Source: Datisca glomerata
Taxonomy: Eukaryota; Streptophyta; Magnoliopsida; Cucurbitales; Datiscaceae
NCBI GenBank assembly: GCA_003255025.1
Contig: QANY01013583.1
Coordinates: forward strand, 1,915,194 to 1,979,193
Direction of reading: 5' to 3'
DNA: 64,000 nt
Numbering within the stretch: position 1 is the stretch's first letter; the number at the start of each line of letters is the position of its first letter. The notes under the pieces were generated by a model that saw nothing but the letters and a program-made list of their open reading frames with translations, did no database searches and was not told where the DNA came from. A program made the translations under genes and the position numbers. Shown here piece after piece: positions 1 through 10,434 of this stretch.

Positions 1-800
1 TATAGAATGTATATGCATCATTATAGTTTAAATTTATAATGAGTTATAATTTAAATACAATGTGAATTTGATAAAAGTTAAATTTTAAATTGTGATTTAA
101 ATTTTATAAAAGTTTATAATTTTCAAAACTTGTTTTTTCAAATTTATAAAAAGTCATTTCTTTGAAAAGGTAAAGAAACATCTATTTTTCCAAAAACTAA
201 GTAGGGGAGTCATTTACATTAAAACGTTCCCAAAGTCCTTAATGTAAACTTGATCGTGGCACGAGAAATGGTTTAGAGCCGTCTTAGTGGCCCTCTCTTC
301 CGTGGGAGAACTTGAGAATCGTGTCACTTTTAGTCATCAAGTTGCTTGAGAAGTTAAGGCTTGTAAAGAAAGTGGTGAGACGGGACCATTCCTAGACGGA
401 CTGTTAGTTCACATCAACCTTTAAAGTCGATGCGTTAGTTAAACACTTAGACCGAAGAATATTAGAATTTCTCACAGGAGCTAGTCAATGGGGCCGAGGT
501 GACCAAAATCATTGGAAATTGGTTAAGCAAGATGTAGTGATATCGTGAGAAGCGTTAACCAAAAGCGAATAGTCTTAATGTGATAGGAGATAGCTTGGGC
601 ATTGTCCTTAAATGAGACAAGCTATCGTGGTTGATCCTAACGTCATGGAAAAAAGTTTTTTTTATTAGATTTTTTAAATATTTAAGTATTTGCATCATGC
701 GACATACTTTCATAAATGATTAAGTATTTATTTACATCACTTTATTTATTCTTTTCAAACCTTGTTACTATCCCCACTCTCAACGATCTTAAAAACAAGT
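1..800. other. AT-rich sequence with no recognisable gene
   Basis: I see no open frame with recognisable similarity here. The part at 180-620 is somewhat less AT-rich than its flanks. It lies just upstream of the copia gag remnant, so it could be the leader of that element. No 5' LTR matching the 3' LTR at 3170 was found in the window, so the element is either 5'-truncated or its LTR lies outside. Confidence 0.5.
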
Positions 801-829
801 AAACTTACTAGTAAAAATGATGTGGATTG

Positions 830-1320
830 GAAACATAATATTGATATCATGTTGACGGTAAAAAAGTACAAGTTCGTGCTCACCACCACTTACCCCCTTG
901 AACCTATTGTTGAATCGACTAAATAGGAAAATGATGCATATGCTTGGCATCAATTAGCAATGTGTTGCAACAACGACATGAGAACATGGAAACTATCATT
1001 GATATGATGTTGAACATCACCGTAATATTCGGGGATCAGGGTCGTCGAGCCAAACAGGCAGCTGTGTGAAACTTCATGAATTATCAGAGGAAACCGGTAA
1101 CTCCTGCGAGACAACATATGATGACGATCATTAGTTATCTGAATGAGATAGAGATTATGAGAGTTGAGGTAGATGGTGAGACTCAAGTTTATATGATCCT
1201 CGAGACCCTGTCAAATACTTTTAAGAACTTCAGACTTAATTATTTGATGAATAAGTTGAGGTACTCACTTTCAGAACTTATGAAGGAGTTCTGGAACTTA
1301 TGAAAGAGTTGCAAAGCTAT
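830..1320 (+). pseudogene. Copia gag (UBN2-type) remnant
   Basis: Pieces in several frames give the copia Gag signature. Around 835-900 the frame reads like the DWKxNLDIxLT / KFVLTT region. The frame at 1076-1303 encodes the conserved stretch MNYQRKP..R.HM followed by DGETQVYMILETLS and NFRLNYLMNKLRYSLSEL, typical of the UBN2/gag polyprotein. Gag forms the cytoplasmic virus-like particle that packages element RNA. The copy has stops upstream and downstream and no visible zinc knuckle, so it is a pseudogene. Confidence 0.85.
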
Positions 1321-1479
1321 TAAGACCTTGTTTCTGAAGGGCAAGGGGAACATTGGAGAGGCAAACTTTACTGAAAGCAAGCATTCCACATATGGCACCA
1401 AAAAGAAACACAAGAGAGTCTGAAGAAATCTAAAAAAGTAAAACTCGAAAGCAGAAGGCTTGATGAGGGTGAGTTCAAC

Positions 1480-1965
1480 TTCCGTTGGGGGAACGGAGCA
1501 CTAGTATCGGCTATATTAGTTGAAATTTTTAAATTGTCATTTGATAACAATTTTTTGGTTTTACGAGATGTTTATTATATCTTAGTTTTTGGGAAAAACC
1601 TTGTTTCAGTATTTATTTTAATTGAGCAATGATTCACTATAAATTCCATTGAAAAATATATTAGTATTTTTAAAAATGATTGCTTAACTACTATTACACG
1701 GTTGATGAATAACTTATTATATGTAACATCAATAGTTTTAATGATATGTGACACATAAGTAAATACTGATTTATAAATGTATAGTAAAAGGTTGAAGTCG
1801 AACTCAATCGATCTAACCTACTTGTGGCACTTACGTCTTGGCCATATTAGCCTAGACAAGATTAAGATACTTACAAAGATGGTACATTACAAACTTTAAG
1901 TGGGAGATCACTACCCACATGCGAATCCTGCATGGAAGATAAAATGACAAAGAGACCCTTTTCAG
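1480..1965 (+). pseudogene. Copia protease edge and GAG-pre-integrase remnant
   Basis: Around 1545-1610 the frame reads NNFLVLRDVYYI then KNLVSV, the stretch that follows the aspartic protease in copia polyproteins. Around 1820-1965 it reads LWHLRLGHISLDKI and later P-T-C-E-S-C-M-E-D-K-M-T-K-R-P-F. This is the GAG-pre-integrase zinc region with the HxLGH and CxxC motifs. Multiple stops interrupt the frame. The coding similarity stops abruptly at about 1965, where an inverted LTR fragment follows. Confidence 0.8.
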
Positions 1966-1991
1966 CAGTTTCGTCAAATATAAAAGATATT

Positions 1992-2091
1992 TTTTTATTT
2001 ATTCATTAATTCAGTAATACAAAATATCTGAGAAATAACTAAATACTTATAAATAATTATTACACCCTATTTTATGGACATAATTCCAACA
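1992..2091 (-). repeat. Inverted fragment of this element's LTR terminus
   Basis: The reverse complement of this 100 bp matches the first roughly 100 bp of the 3' LTR starting at 3170, with scattered differences. Its end at 2091 corresponds to the LTR's terminal TGTTG. It replaces the integrase core. It is flanked by imperfect 13-nt direct copies (cagtttcgtcaaa at 1966, cagtttcatcaaa at 2090). Confidence 0.8.
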
Positions 2092-2204
2092 GTTTCATCA
2101 AAGATGGTGCCTAGCACGCTTTAGTATATGAGGATGTCTGACACATGTATTGAGATCGAAGACACGCAAGTTGGCTATTTGATTTTAGTTATTCATATTT
2201 GTAG

Positions 2205-3135
2205 GATATCCCAAGGAAACGAAGAGATACGTCTTTTATAGTCCGACAGATAAGAAAATATTCGTTAGCATGAATGCACATTTTTTGGAGGAAGACTATA
2301 TAATAAGTGTGAAGCCGAGAAAGACACTTATGCTAGATGAATTATTGAGTGGGAGGACATCAACTCTCCAATCAAGACCTATTCCTGATTCAATAATAGA
2401 AGAACCACAACAGGGGCCGGAGCCTACAGAGCCTCGACGTAGTGGAAGGGTTATGAGACAATCTAACAGTTACATGTCTTATGGAGATGCCTTAATGGAA
2501 GTCTCAGATAAGGATCATGATGAAACTATATCCTACTCACAGGCTATAGCTAGTCTTGAAGCAAACCTATGGCAAGACGCCATGAATATCGAGATACGAT
2601 CGGAGTACTCGAACGAAGTCCGGAAGTTTGTAGATCTTCTGGAAAGGGTAAAACCCGTAGGGTGTAAAATGGATTTATAAGAAGAAAAGACATATGGGAA
2701 TTTAAAGACATTCAAAGCTAGGCTTGTAGCCAATGGCTACACCCAAAAATAAGGCATTCACTATAAGGATACATTCTCCCCGGTGGCCATGCTTAAGTCC
2801 ATCCAAATCCTCTTGTCCATTGTTGCTACCCTCAGTTATGAAATATGGCAGATGGACGTTAAGATTTCATTTCTGCATGGCAATCTTGAATAGTATATTT
2901 ATATGGACCAACCATATGAGTTCATGGAGAAAGGCGAAGATGATAAGGTTTTCAAACTGTTGAAGTCAATTTATGGACTTAAGCAAGCGCCCTGATCGTG
3001 GAATATCAAATTTGACGAAACTGTCAAGAACTTTGATTTTGAACAGTTAATGGACGAACCCTGTGTGTATAATCTTATACATGAAGGGAATGTGTATAAG
3101 TATTTTATAATCATCTGGGGGCATGGGAGTATGAG
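2205..3135 (+). pseudogene. Copia integrase C-terminus and reverse transcriptase remnant
   Basis: The integrase end (GYPKETKRYVFYSP) runs into the linker and the start of the RVT_2 reverse transcriptase. An intact stretch at 2270-2680 contains EPRRSGRVMRQ and the WQDAMNIEI region. Then, in shifting frames, come TFKARLVANGYTQ, DTFSPVAMLKSI, WQMDVKISFLHGNLE and LLKSIYGLKQAP. In-frame stops occur at about 2680, 2750, 2890 and 2995. RT would copy element RNA into cDNA in the cytoplasmic particle. The active-site YVDD segment and RNase H are absent. Confidence 0.88.
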
Positions 3136-3158
3136 ATTGTACACGCGCACTTTAGTCC

Positions 3159-3169
3159 GAGTGGGAGAC
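3159..3169 (+). other. Polypurine tract of the copia element
   Basis: The purine run gagtgggagac sits directly before the TG that opens the 3' LTR. This is the usual primer site for plus-strand DNA synthesis and fixes the LTR start. Confidence 0.75.
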
Positions 3170-4990
3170 TGTTGAAATTGTGTCTATAAAGTATGGTGTA
3201 ATGACTATTTATGAGTATTTAGTTGTTTCTCTGACATTTATGTATGACTGAATTTTATGAATCAATGAAAGTTTTTCTTTAATTAAAATGTGTTTATAAT
3301 TTACTTAAATTATGGAACTATTGTCAACGTAAGAAGAGTAAAGACAGAAAGGTCTTCCAGACAAACTTTTTTTGGCAATCGAGTCTGATTATCACTGTTA
3401 GGTTGAATCAAAAGATGTCAGTTTTGGGACACAAAAGTGGAGACTTTAACGGTTTACCTAGACATGTTATGAAACATGTTGAATCGACAAGTAACGAATT
3501 AGTCTCGCACAAAACCGTTTATCTAGCTCTAAATCTAATTATTACACCATAAAGATGTTTTTATGATCATCTTAATCCTGAGGTGAATATGAAACTTGAG
3601 TTAGTTATTTGTGGTTTTTGATACACCAAATGAGTGATTTCAAATTGTCGGATAATACCTCGACTGTTATGATCGTGATTCAGCTATGTTCGAGTTATGT
3701 GATTCACAAATATGGAATTCGTGGTGAAATTGTAAATTGTAACAATATCACCTTATGCTTTATTGATGAATGTGTGAATAAAAAAACTTGGGCAAGTACT
3801 CGATGAAATGAATCATTAAATAAGACATGGTGAAGTGTGCAAGGCATTTCATTGTTATGTATTTCTTATTCACAATAAATAAAAATGAGTTAAGGAAACA
3901 ACAACTATAAGGGTATAATGATAATTTCACATCTTGCTCTTGTTACCGATATTCACGAAGGACAACATAGAAAAATATTATGTGGACCGTGAAATAAAAA
4001 GTGTTTATTTGCACCAACAGAAAATGTAGAGCGCATGAACCGAAAGTTAATTCGATATCAAACCTACAATGGAGCCGTATGATGTAATGATTAAATAGGT
4101 CGGGAATTTATGGAGATAAATTAACCGAGTATTTGAATCCTATATATTTATTCATGTGAGTCCATTTGATCTCAAGAGTAGCTCATAAGGACAAGAATGA
4201 GAAATAACACCAGTTAGACAAAAACGTGTTTTAGACCAAGATACAATTTTCGAACCCATATGTGATGGGTGTCGTCACTTAATGAGTGAAGAGCATATTG
4301 ATGTTCAAATTAATTAATTTATTATTTTGTTAATTATTGAATAATTAATAAATAAAAAAATTAATTAATTTATTGATGGAGATCAATTTAATCTATCATT
4401 TTGGGTTGATGAATTTGAACAAAGTCTTAGCTCAGGGAGATGTGAAAAATCGCAGAGGGATAATGAAGGGAGGAGAATTTCGGCAATTTACAACATATGA
4501 GTATATGTGTAAATTTCATAATTATTATATAAGGGATGAAAATAGGGTTACATCTCTAACATTGATCATAATGTGTAAACATAGCAAAAAAATCAATTTC
4601 TCTCTCACCTCCCTGTTGCCGTCGAAATATAGAGGAAGAAGAAATTTTTTATTTTATTCCCCTCTGCTATTTTGATAACACACACTCAATTCCTGAGATA
4701 TCCTATTGAGATAAACTTTTGAAATCCTACGAGTGGTTGTTGGTGTGAAGATTGATTCAAGTTCTACGAAGAATGAAGAACGCAAGACAATCAATAGGAT
4801 TCCACCACGTCAGAACTTCTCTAATACAAAAAATGTATAATATTATTTCTACCTCTTCTAAATACGTCAATCTAAATATGCATTGATCATAAAAAGATTT
4901 TATATTTAATATGATTAAATGGTTGATGTGAAATTTTTTTGATTTTCCACCCACGAACCGTTCGTGGTTCATTATTTTTTCTTCAAATTT
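3170..4990 (+). repeat. Copia 3' LTR (long)
   Basis: It begins TGTTGAAATTG after the polypurine tract. A TATA-like ttatataaggg at about 4526 and a CT-rich leader-like part at 4590-4680 fit a U3/R/U5 layout. The right boundary is not certain because no target duplication or second full LTR is available. Small open frames inside, for example at 3609 and 4373, have no similarity I recognise and are probably chance. Confidence 0.6.
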
Positions 4991-6330
4991 TTAAAATCCG
5001 ATCCAACAAAGCCATCTCTGTATAGGCTACAAGATGGATACAAGACCCTCTTGAAGATACCTTGTAGTCTATAATAAGAGGTTCAAGACGACCTTGTAGG
5101 CACCATCTTCAACATATAACGTATTGCATGTTGTAGTAACCCAGAAAAACATCTTTTAAAACACAGCGATGGAAAAAAACTAAAAAATTTCTTATAAAAG
5201 CTTATCTTGCAGCAGAATAAAAATATGAATAAATGACGAAGGTTATCACAAAATGAGTGGAAGAAGAAAGTGAAGAAATGACAAATGTAGAAGGAGAAAT
5301 GAGGGTATAAGAAGGACGAGTGTGGGGGTTGAGTGTTGAGGAAGAATAAATTGACATTTGATTTAATATTATGTGAGAAAGATATGAGGAGAAATAATGG
5401 AGAAAAAATTAGTGGATGATGAGTAATGAGTATAGTTCAGCCAAAATTAATCTAAGGATGTATTTTAGCTATTTGAGTTTTCTAGAGATCTAGTTTAGGT
5501 AAAAACTCATCATGCATATGTTAGTTTGTTAAACTATTTTAATGAGTTATAAAATATATATCAATTTATAAACAATTAAAAATATTGTTGACGTAAATTA
5601 ATCTATGTTAAAACATTGTCTATTTTTTAATAGAAATTGGGTAACTTTTTTAATTGATGTAACAATTACCCAAGAAAATATGTTTGCAAGAATTATGGAA
5701 TTTTAAATTTTAAAGGTATATGAAAATCGAGACAACAACTAGTGATTAAATTGTTGGCACAAAGCATACATATAACACTAAGTATATTGTTGGTTGTATA
5801 TAATATTATTTATACTATAAATAATTAATTAGATAGTGAAATTTGTATTTTTCAACCCCTTTTACAATCTCTCATATTATCGGTCTTTTTTTAATTGAAT
5901 GCGTAAAACATTTAATATATTCCTAGTTTATCCATTTATTAATGGGGCAATAGCATGATCGCCCCTATTTAATCAATGCAAATAAATAAATGGCCTCTTT
6001 TAAGTTTTCATGCAAAAAAGATCAATTAACAAAGCTAATCTATTATGGATTTTATTGTTCTCCCAAATTAACCATACAGTATGTTTAAAAAAATACATCC
6101 TCCTCATCTTCTACGGTAAAAAAAACAAAAAAAAATATTTTTTAAAACTTGATTATTGGTATATCGATCAGTCCAGCACAGATTGATATAGAAGCCGGTT
6201 CGACATAAAGCTTTTGAAAACGCAGTGCACCCAGGTAAATAAGGAACGAGATGAATACAGAGGTTAAACGAGCATCTCACACCCAAAAACTGCTACAGCA
6301 TAAACATGGGCTGGTAGTATGAAATGTTCC
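4991..6330. other. AT-rich intergenic sequence
   Basis: I see no gene. The sequence is AT-rich with many stops in all frames. Confidence 0.5.
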
Positions 6331-6339
6331 TAACTACAT

Positions 6340-7085
6340 AGAAGCTTATGTCTTCATATAGCTCTCCTAGCCCCTGCATGCAACCTCTGCGAAATAAGGA
6401 AGTGGCAGCAGTCCTCTCATCTCATATAAAAGAGAAAGAAGCTCTGCTTGTTCTCTCTTTTCCCGAGTCAGATTACATTCAGATCATTATTTTAAATCAG
6501 AGTTGGTCGTCGTCACACCACTCGCTGATGCCGATTTGGGAGGCTGGGTCGGCTAGCATTGAATACGAATAAGCTCTTCTTTCATTCCTCTTGTTCAAAT
6601 GCTTTCCCTTGGCTTCGGTGCCAGCATGGTCTTCTCTTAGGGTTTCTCTTGGACTCGGAATGGGAGCTGCACGTTAGCACTTGACTTTCTTACTTTTCCG
6701 GCATAAGAGGTCTTGTCTCTTTACTATTTTAGCGGAATAAGCAGTCTTGGTGCTTTGGGCATGGCACTAGTCTGACTGTGCTTTCCTAGCCAAAGGCTAT
6801 TCTTGATCTGATCTTGCCAGGAAGAAGGGCATCCAACAAACATAGTGATGCTTCTGTCATATATTATGATGGTCTCTTTTTCATTTTTTAGGAATGAATA
6901 GACTGTTTGGCTTAGTGTTCGTATCAAACTCTAAAAAGAGGTTGTTTTCTTGCAATTTAATCAAAAAGAATTGTTCTTACTTCAAAGGGAGTGCAGCTAG
7001 CCTATCCATCATAACATAATATAGGAAAGTCAGCCCTCTCGCTTGCCAACTCCTAACGAATGCTTAGTTAGCCGTGAATGAGAAC
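6340..7085. other. Possible mitochondrial-DNA insert (NUMT candidate)
   Basis: This stretch is clearly less AT-rich than the DNA on both sides. It has the texture of plant mitochondrial intergenic DNA, with runs such as cttcggtgccagcatgg and gccaggaagaagggcatcc. No mitochondrial gene is recognisable, and the short open frames in it (6348, 6724) have no known similarity. The call rests on composition and general resemblance only. Confidence 0.35.
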
Positions 7086-8010
7086 TCTAATAATTATTGT
7101 AATCCACACACACAGTGTTTCCTTATCTAAACAAACGTATGTAAGTATACTGCCAAAAAATAGCTTACAATATATTTACTCTAACTTTATATTTATTTAT
7201 TGATTAACATACAAATATTTACCTAAAAATCAATAATAATTCCCCTAAAAAAATAACTAACTGCTCCATCTTAAAAAACATAAGAATTTAGTGAAAAACT
7301 TATAGAATATAAAACAAAATATGTCTACGTTAAAAAAATAACCAGTTATTTTGAATTTATATTTATTTATTTTTTAATAAATGTATACGTTCATAAAAAT
7401 CACAACTAATTTCCCTAAAGATAAGGGATTGCTCCATCTTTAAAAAATGTGCATTTAATGAAAAATTATATAAAAAACAGTTAGAAATAGTTAGATATCA
7501 TATTTTGTCATATGATATCTCATGTATACAATAACCTTTTTGTGGATTTTATGTCATAAATGAAATTGTTAAATCCATGTTTTTATATTATTAGTGTTAA
7601 TCATACTTTTAATATATCTCGTGTATATATTTTTTGTCTTATCAATTTTCGGTATTATTAGTTTCACAGTTTATTTTTATTTAGATAAGAAAATTGAAAT
7701 TTTTTTAAAGAACAATTTGGTTCGATTTTTAAAAATCTAAAAATTACTTATAGATGACACATGACTATTTTTAGCAATTTATTTAACATATAATAAATAT
7801 ATTAATATTATCTTATATAGGAGTGTAGTAAATATAAAATTATGGTCAAACTAATATAGTTGTCAACTTAATTATTTTTTAAAAATGTTAATGATCACGT
7901 GTGTCAAAATAATTTAATGACATGGATCATGATGGGGATGTGTAGCATAGAAATTTCATGTAATGTGATCTTAACATGCCTATTTCCAACTGGTCCATCG
8001 AAAACCTAAA
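7086..8010. other. AT-rich intergenic sequence
   Basis: No gene is visible. It is strongly AT-rich. Two parts (about 7225-7350 and 7400-7480) resemble each other, each containing 'cccctaaa...gctccatctt' followed by an A-rich run, which looks like a decayed local duplication. Confidence 0.45.
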
Positions 8011-8015
8011 TGATA

Positions 8016-8282
8016 TCAAACCATACCAGAATCAGAGTGTGAATAAACCAAAACTTCATTTCTGTAGGAATTACTTAAAAATATCCATAAATCGAAATAA
8101 CTAAAAGTATGTCTATAAATAAGAGCATCCAAAAAATACAAACTTTCACTAAATCGAATATCATCAACCGATATGACACTCATAAGAGTAGTATGCTCAT
8201 GAAATTGTTTGGGTGGCAATCCCTGAGTAAGTAGATTCACAAATGGAGTTTTTTCTGACGTTCTCCATAGGCAACTGGCCAC
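8016..8282 (-). pseudogene. Probable copia polyprotein C-terminal fragment
   Basis: The minus-strand frame contains LLTQGLPPKQFHEHTTLM, close to the DPLTKGLPP(K)xFxEH motif at the end of copia RNase H domains. The rest of the 88-residue frame is not recognisable. No LTR was found beside it. The fragment ends next to the TATA-rich repeat at 8286. Confidence 0.5.
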
Positions 8283-8285
8283 TAT

Positions 8286-8545
8286 GAACTCTTCCTTCCT
8301 CTATTTCTGGTTTTCGAGCGAGAGGAATGAGAAGAAGAAGGAGGGGCATGGCTTGGGTATGAGAAGGTGTACGATACTGGTGATATATAAAAATATACTA
8401 TAGATATACTACAATATATTGATGGTATATAAAAGTATACTACATGCATACTATGATATATTGATAGTATATTAAAATATATTACGCTAAATATACATAA
8501 CACAATATATTATTATATACCATAGAGTACATAATAATATACATA
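8286..8545 (-). repeat. TATA-rich dispersed repeat with CT-rich flank, copy 1
   Basis: On the minus strand a pyrimidine-rich tract (cctccttcttcttctcattc) is preceded by degenerate units such as atatatcaccagtat and tatatcatagtatgc. The same arrangement occurs on the plus strand at about 19520-19830, including the CT-rich part. These look like two copies of one repeat in opposite orientations. Confidence 0.6.
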
Positions 8546-8804
8546 ACATTTAGCGCGAGATTGTTATGCGTATAACATTTTTTGCTGGGTTTTTACGCAA
8601 ATAACATGAATATGATCAGTTTTTAGTGAGAGCAATCTCATCTATTTACATGCTTTTTAGGTGAGCCATTATAAAACTTGGTCATTGTGTAAAATAATAT
8701 TTTTTGGGATGTTCTTTTATTTATTTTCTTAAACTCGCCATTTCTCTAAAAAAAAAAAGCCTATGCACTGATTTCTGTTTATTAACGATCCAAATAATAA
8801 CTTT

Positions 8805-8913
8805 TGGGCCCATAGGATTTTAGTTTGGGCCAATTATGGATAAAGCCTCGAAACCTTTGACGCGCGAGGGGAAAGGGCAAAACGAAATAAACCCTAACGA
8901 CGTCCTTTAAATA
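8805..8913 (+). promoter_or_regulatory. snoRNA-type promoter: two site II motifs, telo box, TATA
   Basis: TGGGCC site II elements lie at 8805-8810 and 8826-8831, a perfect telo box AAACCCTAA at 8889-8897, and a TATA-like TTTAAATA at 8906-8913. The telo box plus site II combination is known from plant promoters of ribosomal-protein and snoRNA genes. Its position 200-550 bp upstream of two C/D snoRNAs, with no coding gene in between, supports an independently transcribed snoRNA gene. Confidence 0.7.
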
Positions 8914-9113
8914 CAGTTGATTTGGTTTAGTTCGGTATCGTCATTGAATTCTCAAATCTTCGTTCGGAGTCTTTCGCTGGGTTTTCTCAATCTGGCTGAA
9001 TTCTTTTGCTTTTATTATGCTTATTTTGTTCTATCAAAAACAGAAAATCCGCGTGTGAAGCCTCTCCCTACCCTCTCTGTATGGTTTTTGTTTTGGATTT
9101 AGAGCAGAAGTTG

Positions 9114-9189
9114 TTGAATCATATGATGAAATTGGATTCTATATCTCACGACGGTCATCTGAGACACTTTCGTGTCGATACTGATGCAA
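9114..9189 (+). ncRNA. C/D-box snoRNA candidate 1 (25S rRNA guide)
   Basis: The C box ATGATGA is at 9123-9129, an internal D' box CTGA at 9159-9162 and the D box CTGA at 9181-9184. The 13 nt at 9144-9156 (tctcacgacggtc), two bases upstream of D', are perfectly complementary to the conserved 25S rRNA sequence GACCGUCGUGAGA. By the box-plus-five rule the first C of GACC is the predicted 2'-O-methylation target. Known modified positions cluster here in other eukaryotes. The terminal stem is weak (TTG and CA pairing with TGCAA, with a bulge). I cannot assign a snoRNA family name. Confidence 0.62.
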
Positions 9190-9350
9190 TAGTCCAATAA
9201 TTCTGATGGTTCTTACTTCCTATTGTTTGTTCTTTGCCGTGTATTGAAAGTAAATAGCGAGATCTTGAATTTTCTACTAAGCGGCGATGTTATTTCCTTT
9301 TGTAAGATGTCTGAGTGTACTAGAACTAGGGTTTTGACGGAATGTGTAGA

Positions 9351-9434
9351 GGCAAGCATGATGATGATGAACTAATGTTTTCCGATTATTTTATGAGTGG
9401 ATATTTTACCTCCTACTCATACTGAATGTTTGCC
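9351..9434 (+). ncRNA. C/D-box snoRNA 2 (25S rRNA guide)
   Basis: GGCAAGCAT at 9351-9359 pairs with ATGTTTGCC at 9426-9434 to form a 9-bp terminal stem with one G-U pair. Inside it are the C box ATGATGA (9361-9367 or 9364-9370) and the D box CTGA (9422-9425). The 12 nt at 9409-9420 (cctcctactcat), one base upstream of D, are perfectly complementary to the universally conserved 25S rRNA sequence AUGAGUAGGAGG. The box-plus-five rule predicts methylation of the second A of AUGAG. A C'-like atgagtg lies at 9392-9398. Stem, boxes and guide together make a strong case. Confidence 0.8.
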
Positions 9435-10434
9435 CATTGAGTTCAAATGCTGCTTTTATTTTGTTTCGGTGATTGAAATATCCTTTTTGTTTTCTTTCTT
9501 TTTTCAGTTTGATCTTTTCTTGTTCTGATTAAGTTGTTCTCCGGCACAATGAGGAAGAATTCAATTGATATCAGGAGTTAGAAATATCGATGAAATCACA
9601 AAATGACAGTCCTTTTCATTCTGAGTGCGGACTTCTCCTTTTAATACCAAAATCATTAGTTTTCAAGGCAAAAGAAAATTAATATCCTGAAGGGTGGATT
9701 AAATGAAAGATTTATGAGGCCGAAATGTATTATTACTTTGTTTTTATTTGTTGGGAATGTCAAATGATAAAATTCTTGACAGTGCTAAATGAAATTAATT
9801 GGAACAAGAAAAATTACTATTGATTAACAAGAAAAATTAAAGCTTAATGTAGTGATAAAATGTACTGCTGAAAACAAGAAGAAAATTAAAACCTAATGTA
9901 GATAAGATTGTCCTCAATTGAATTATCATCTTGTTCAGATCAATTCATAGGCATTTATACTTATTAACCTCAATGAGAAAAGTAAGCCTGTAGAAAACTG
10001 GATTTTGACCATCTGATCAGTTCTGACGGTCCAGATCATGTCAAATTAACAGGGGAGAAGGCACAAAAAATTATTTTTTCTATTTTGTAACATCTCATTC
10101 CAGTAGTCCAAATCTATGATTATGTAGAGAATCCTCATCGCCTCACGCTCTTTTTGATTCTGTAGAAAGAACTGCGCAAGACACTAACAAACCAGACATA
10201 ATGTCAAACTCAAACATGTTCTCCTTTCGTATTATAGATTAGATCAATCGACTGCTGCTATTCATTTGACTAAACTGCTGTATGCTACTAATTTTTTAAG
10301 TACTATTTCCCAATTAACTTTGCATATAAATTGGGTATAGAAAATTAAAAAAAAAACAAAAAAGAGAGTTTTATTAACATTCAATTTACAGAAGAAACAA
10401 ATATTTTCCTCATTTTTTCTGATGGGTCATGTCT
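9435..10434. other. Noncoding interval between snoRNA unit and LIN 3' end
   Basis: No coding frame is recognisable. It probably holds the 3' part of the snoRNA precursor on the plus strand and the 3' UTR of the LIN-like gene on the minus strand. I saw no further C box, D box and guide combination. Confidence 0.45.

Larger units (their letters stand above)
805..4990 (+). mobile_element. Decayed Ty1/copia retrotransposon
   Basis: Copia remnants run in the expected order: gag (about 830-1320), protease edge and GAG-pre-integrase (about 1480-1965), integrase C-terminus and reverse transcriptase (about 2205-3135), polypurine tract (3159-3169) and a long 3' LTR from 3170. All frames are broken by stops and frameshifts. 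Most of the integrase core is missing, replaced by a short inverted LTR piece (1992-2091). The part of the polymerase that should carry the YxDD site and RNase H is also missing, because the frame runs from the RT fingers straight into the polypurine tract. The element cannot be autonomous. The outer 3' boundary near 4990 is an estimate from the end of LTR-like sequence. Confidence 0.85.

Noticed and set aside
3609..4675. Small open frames at 3609 and 4373
   Set aside because: They lie inside the copia 3' LTR and show no known similarity.
8917..9200. Short overlapping frames after the telo-box promoter
   Set aside because: No similarity to known proteins, and the region carries two snoRNAs with boxes and guides; the frames look like chance.
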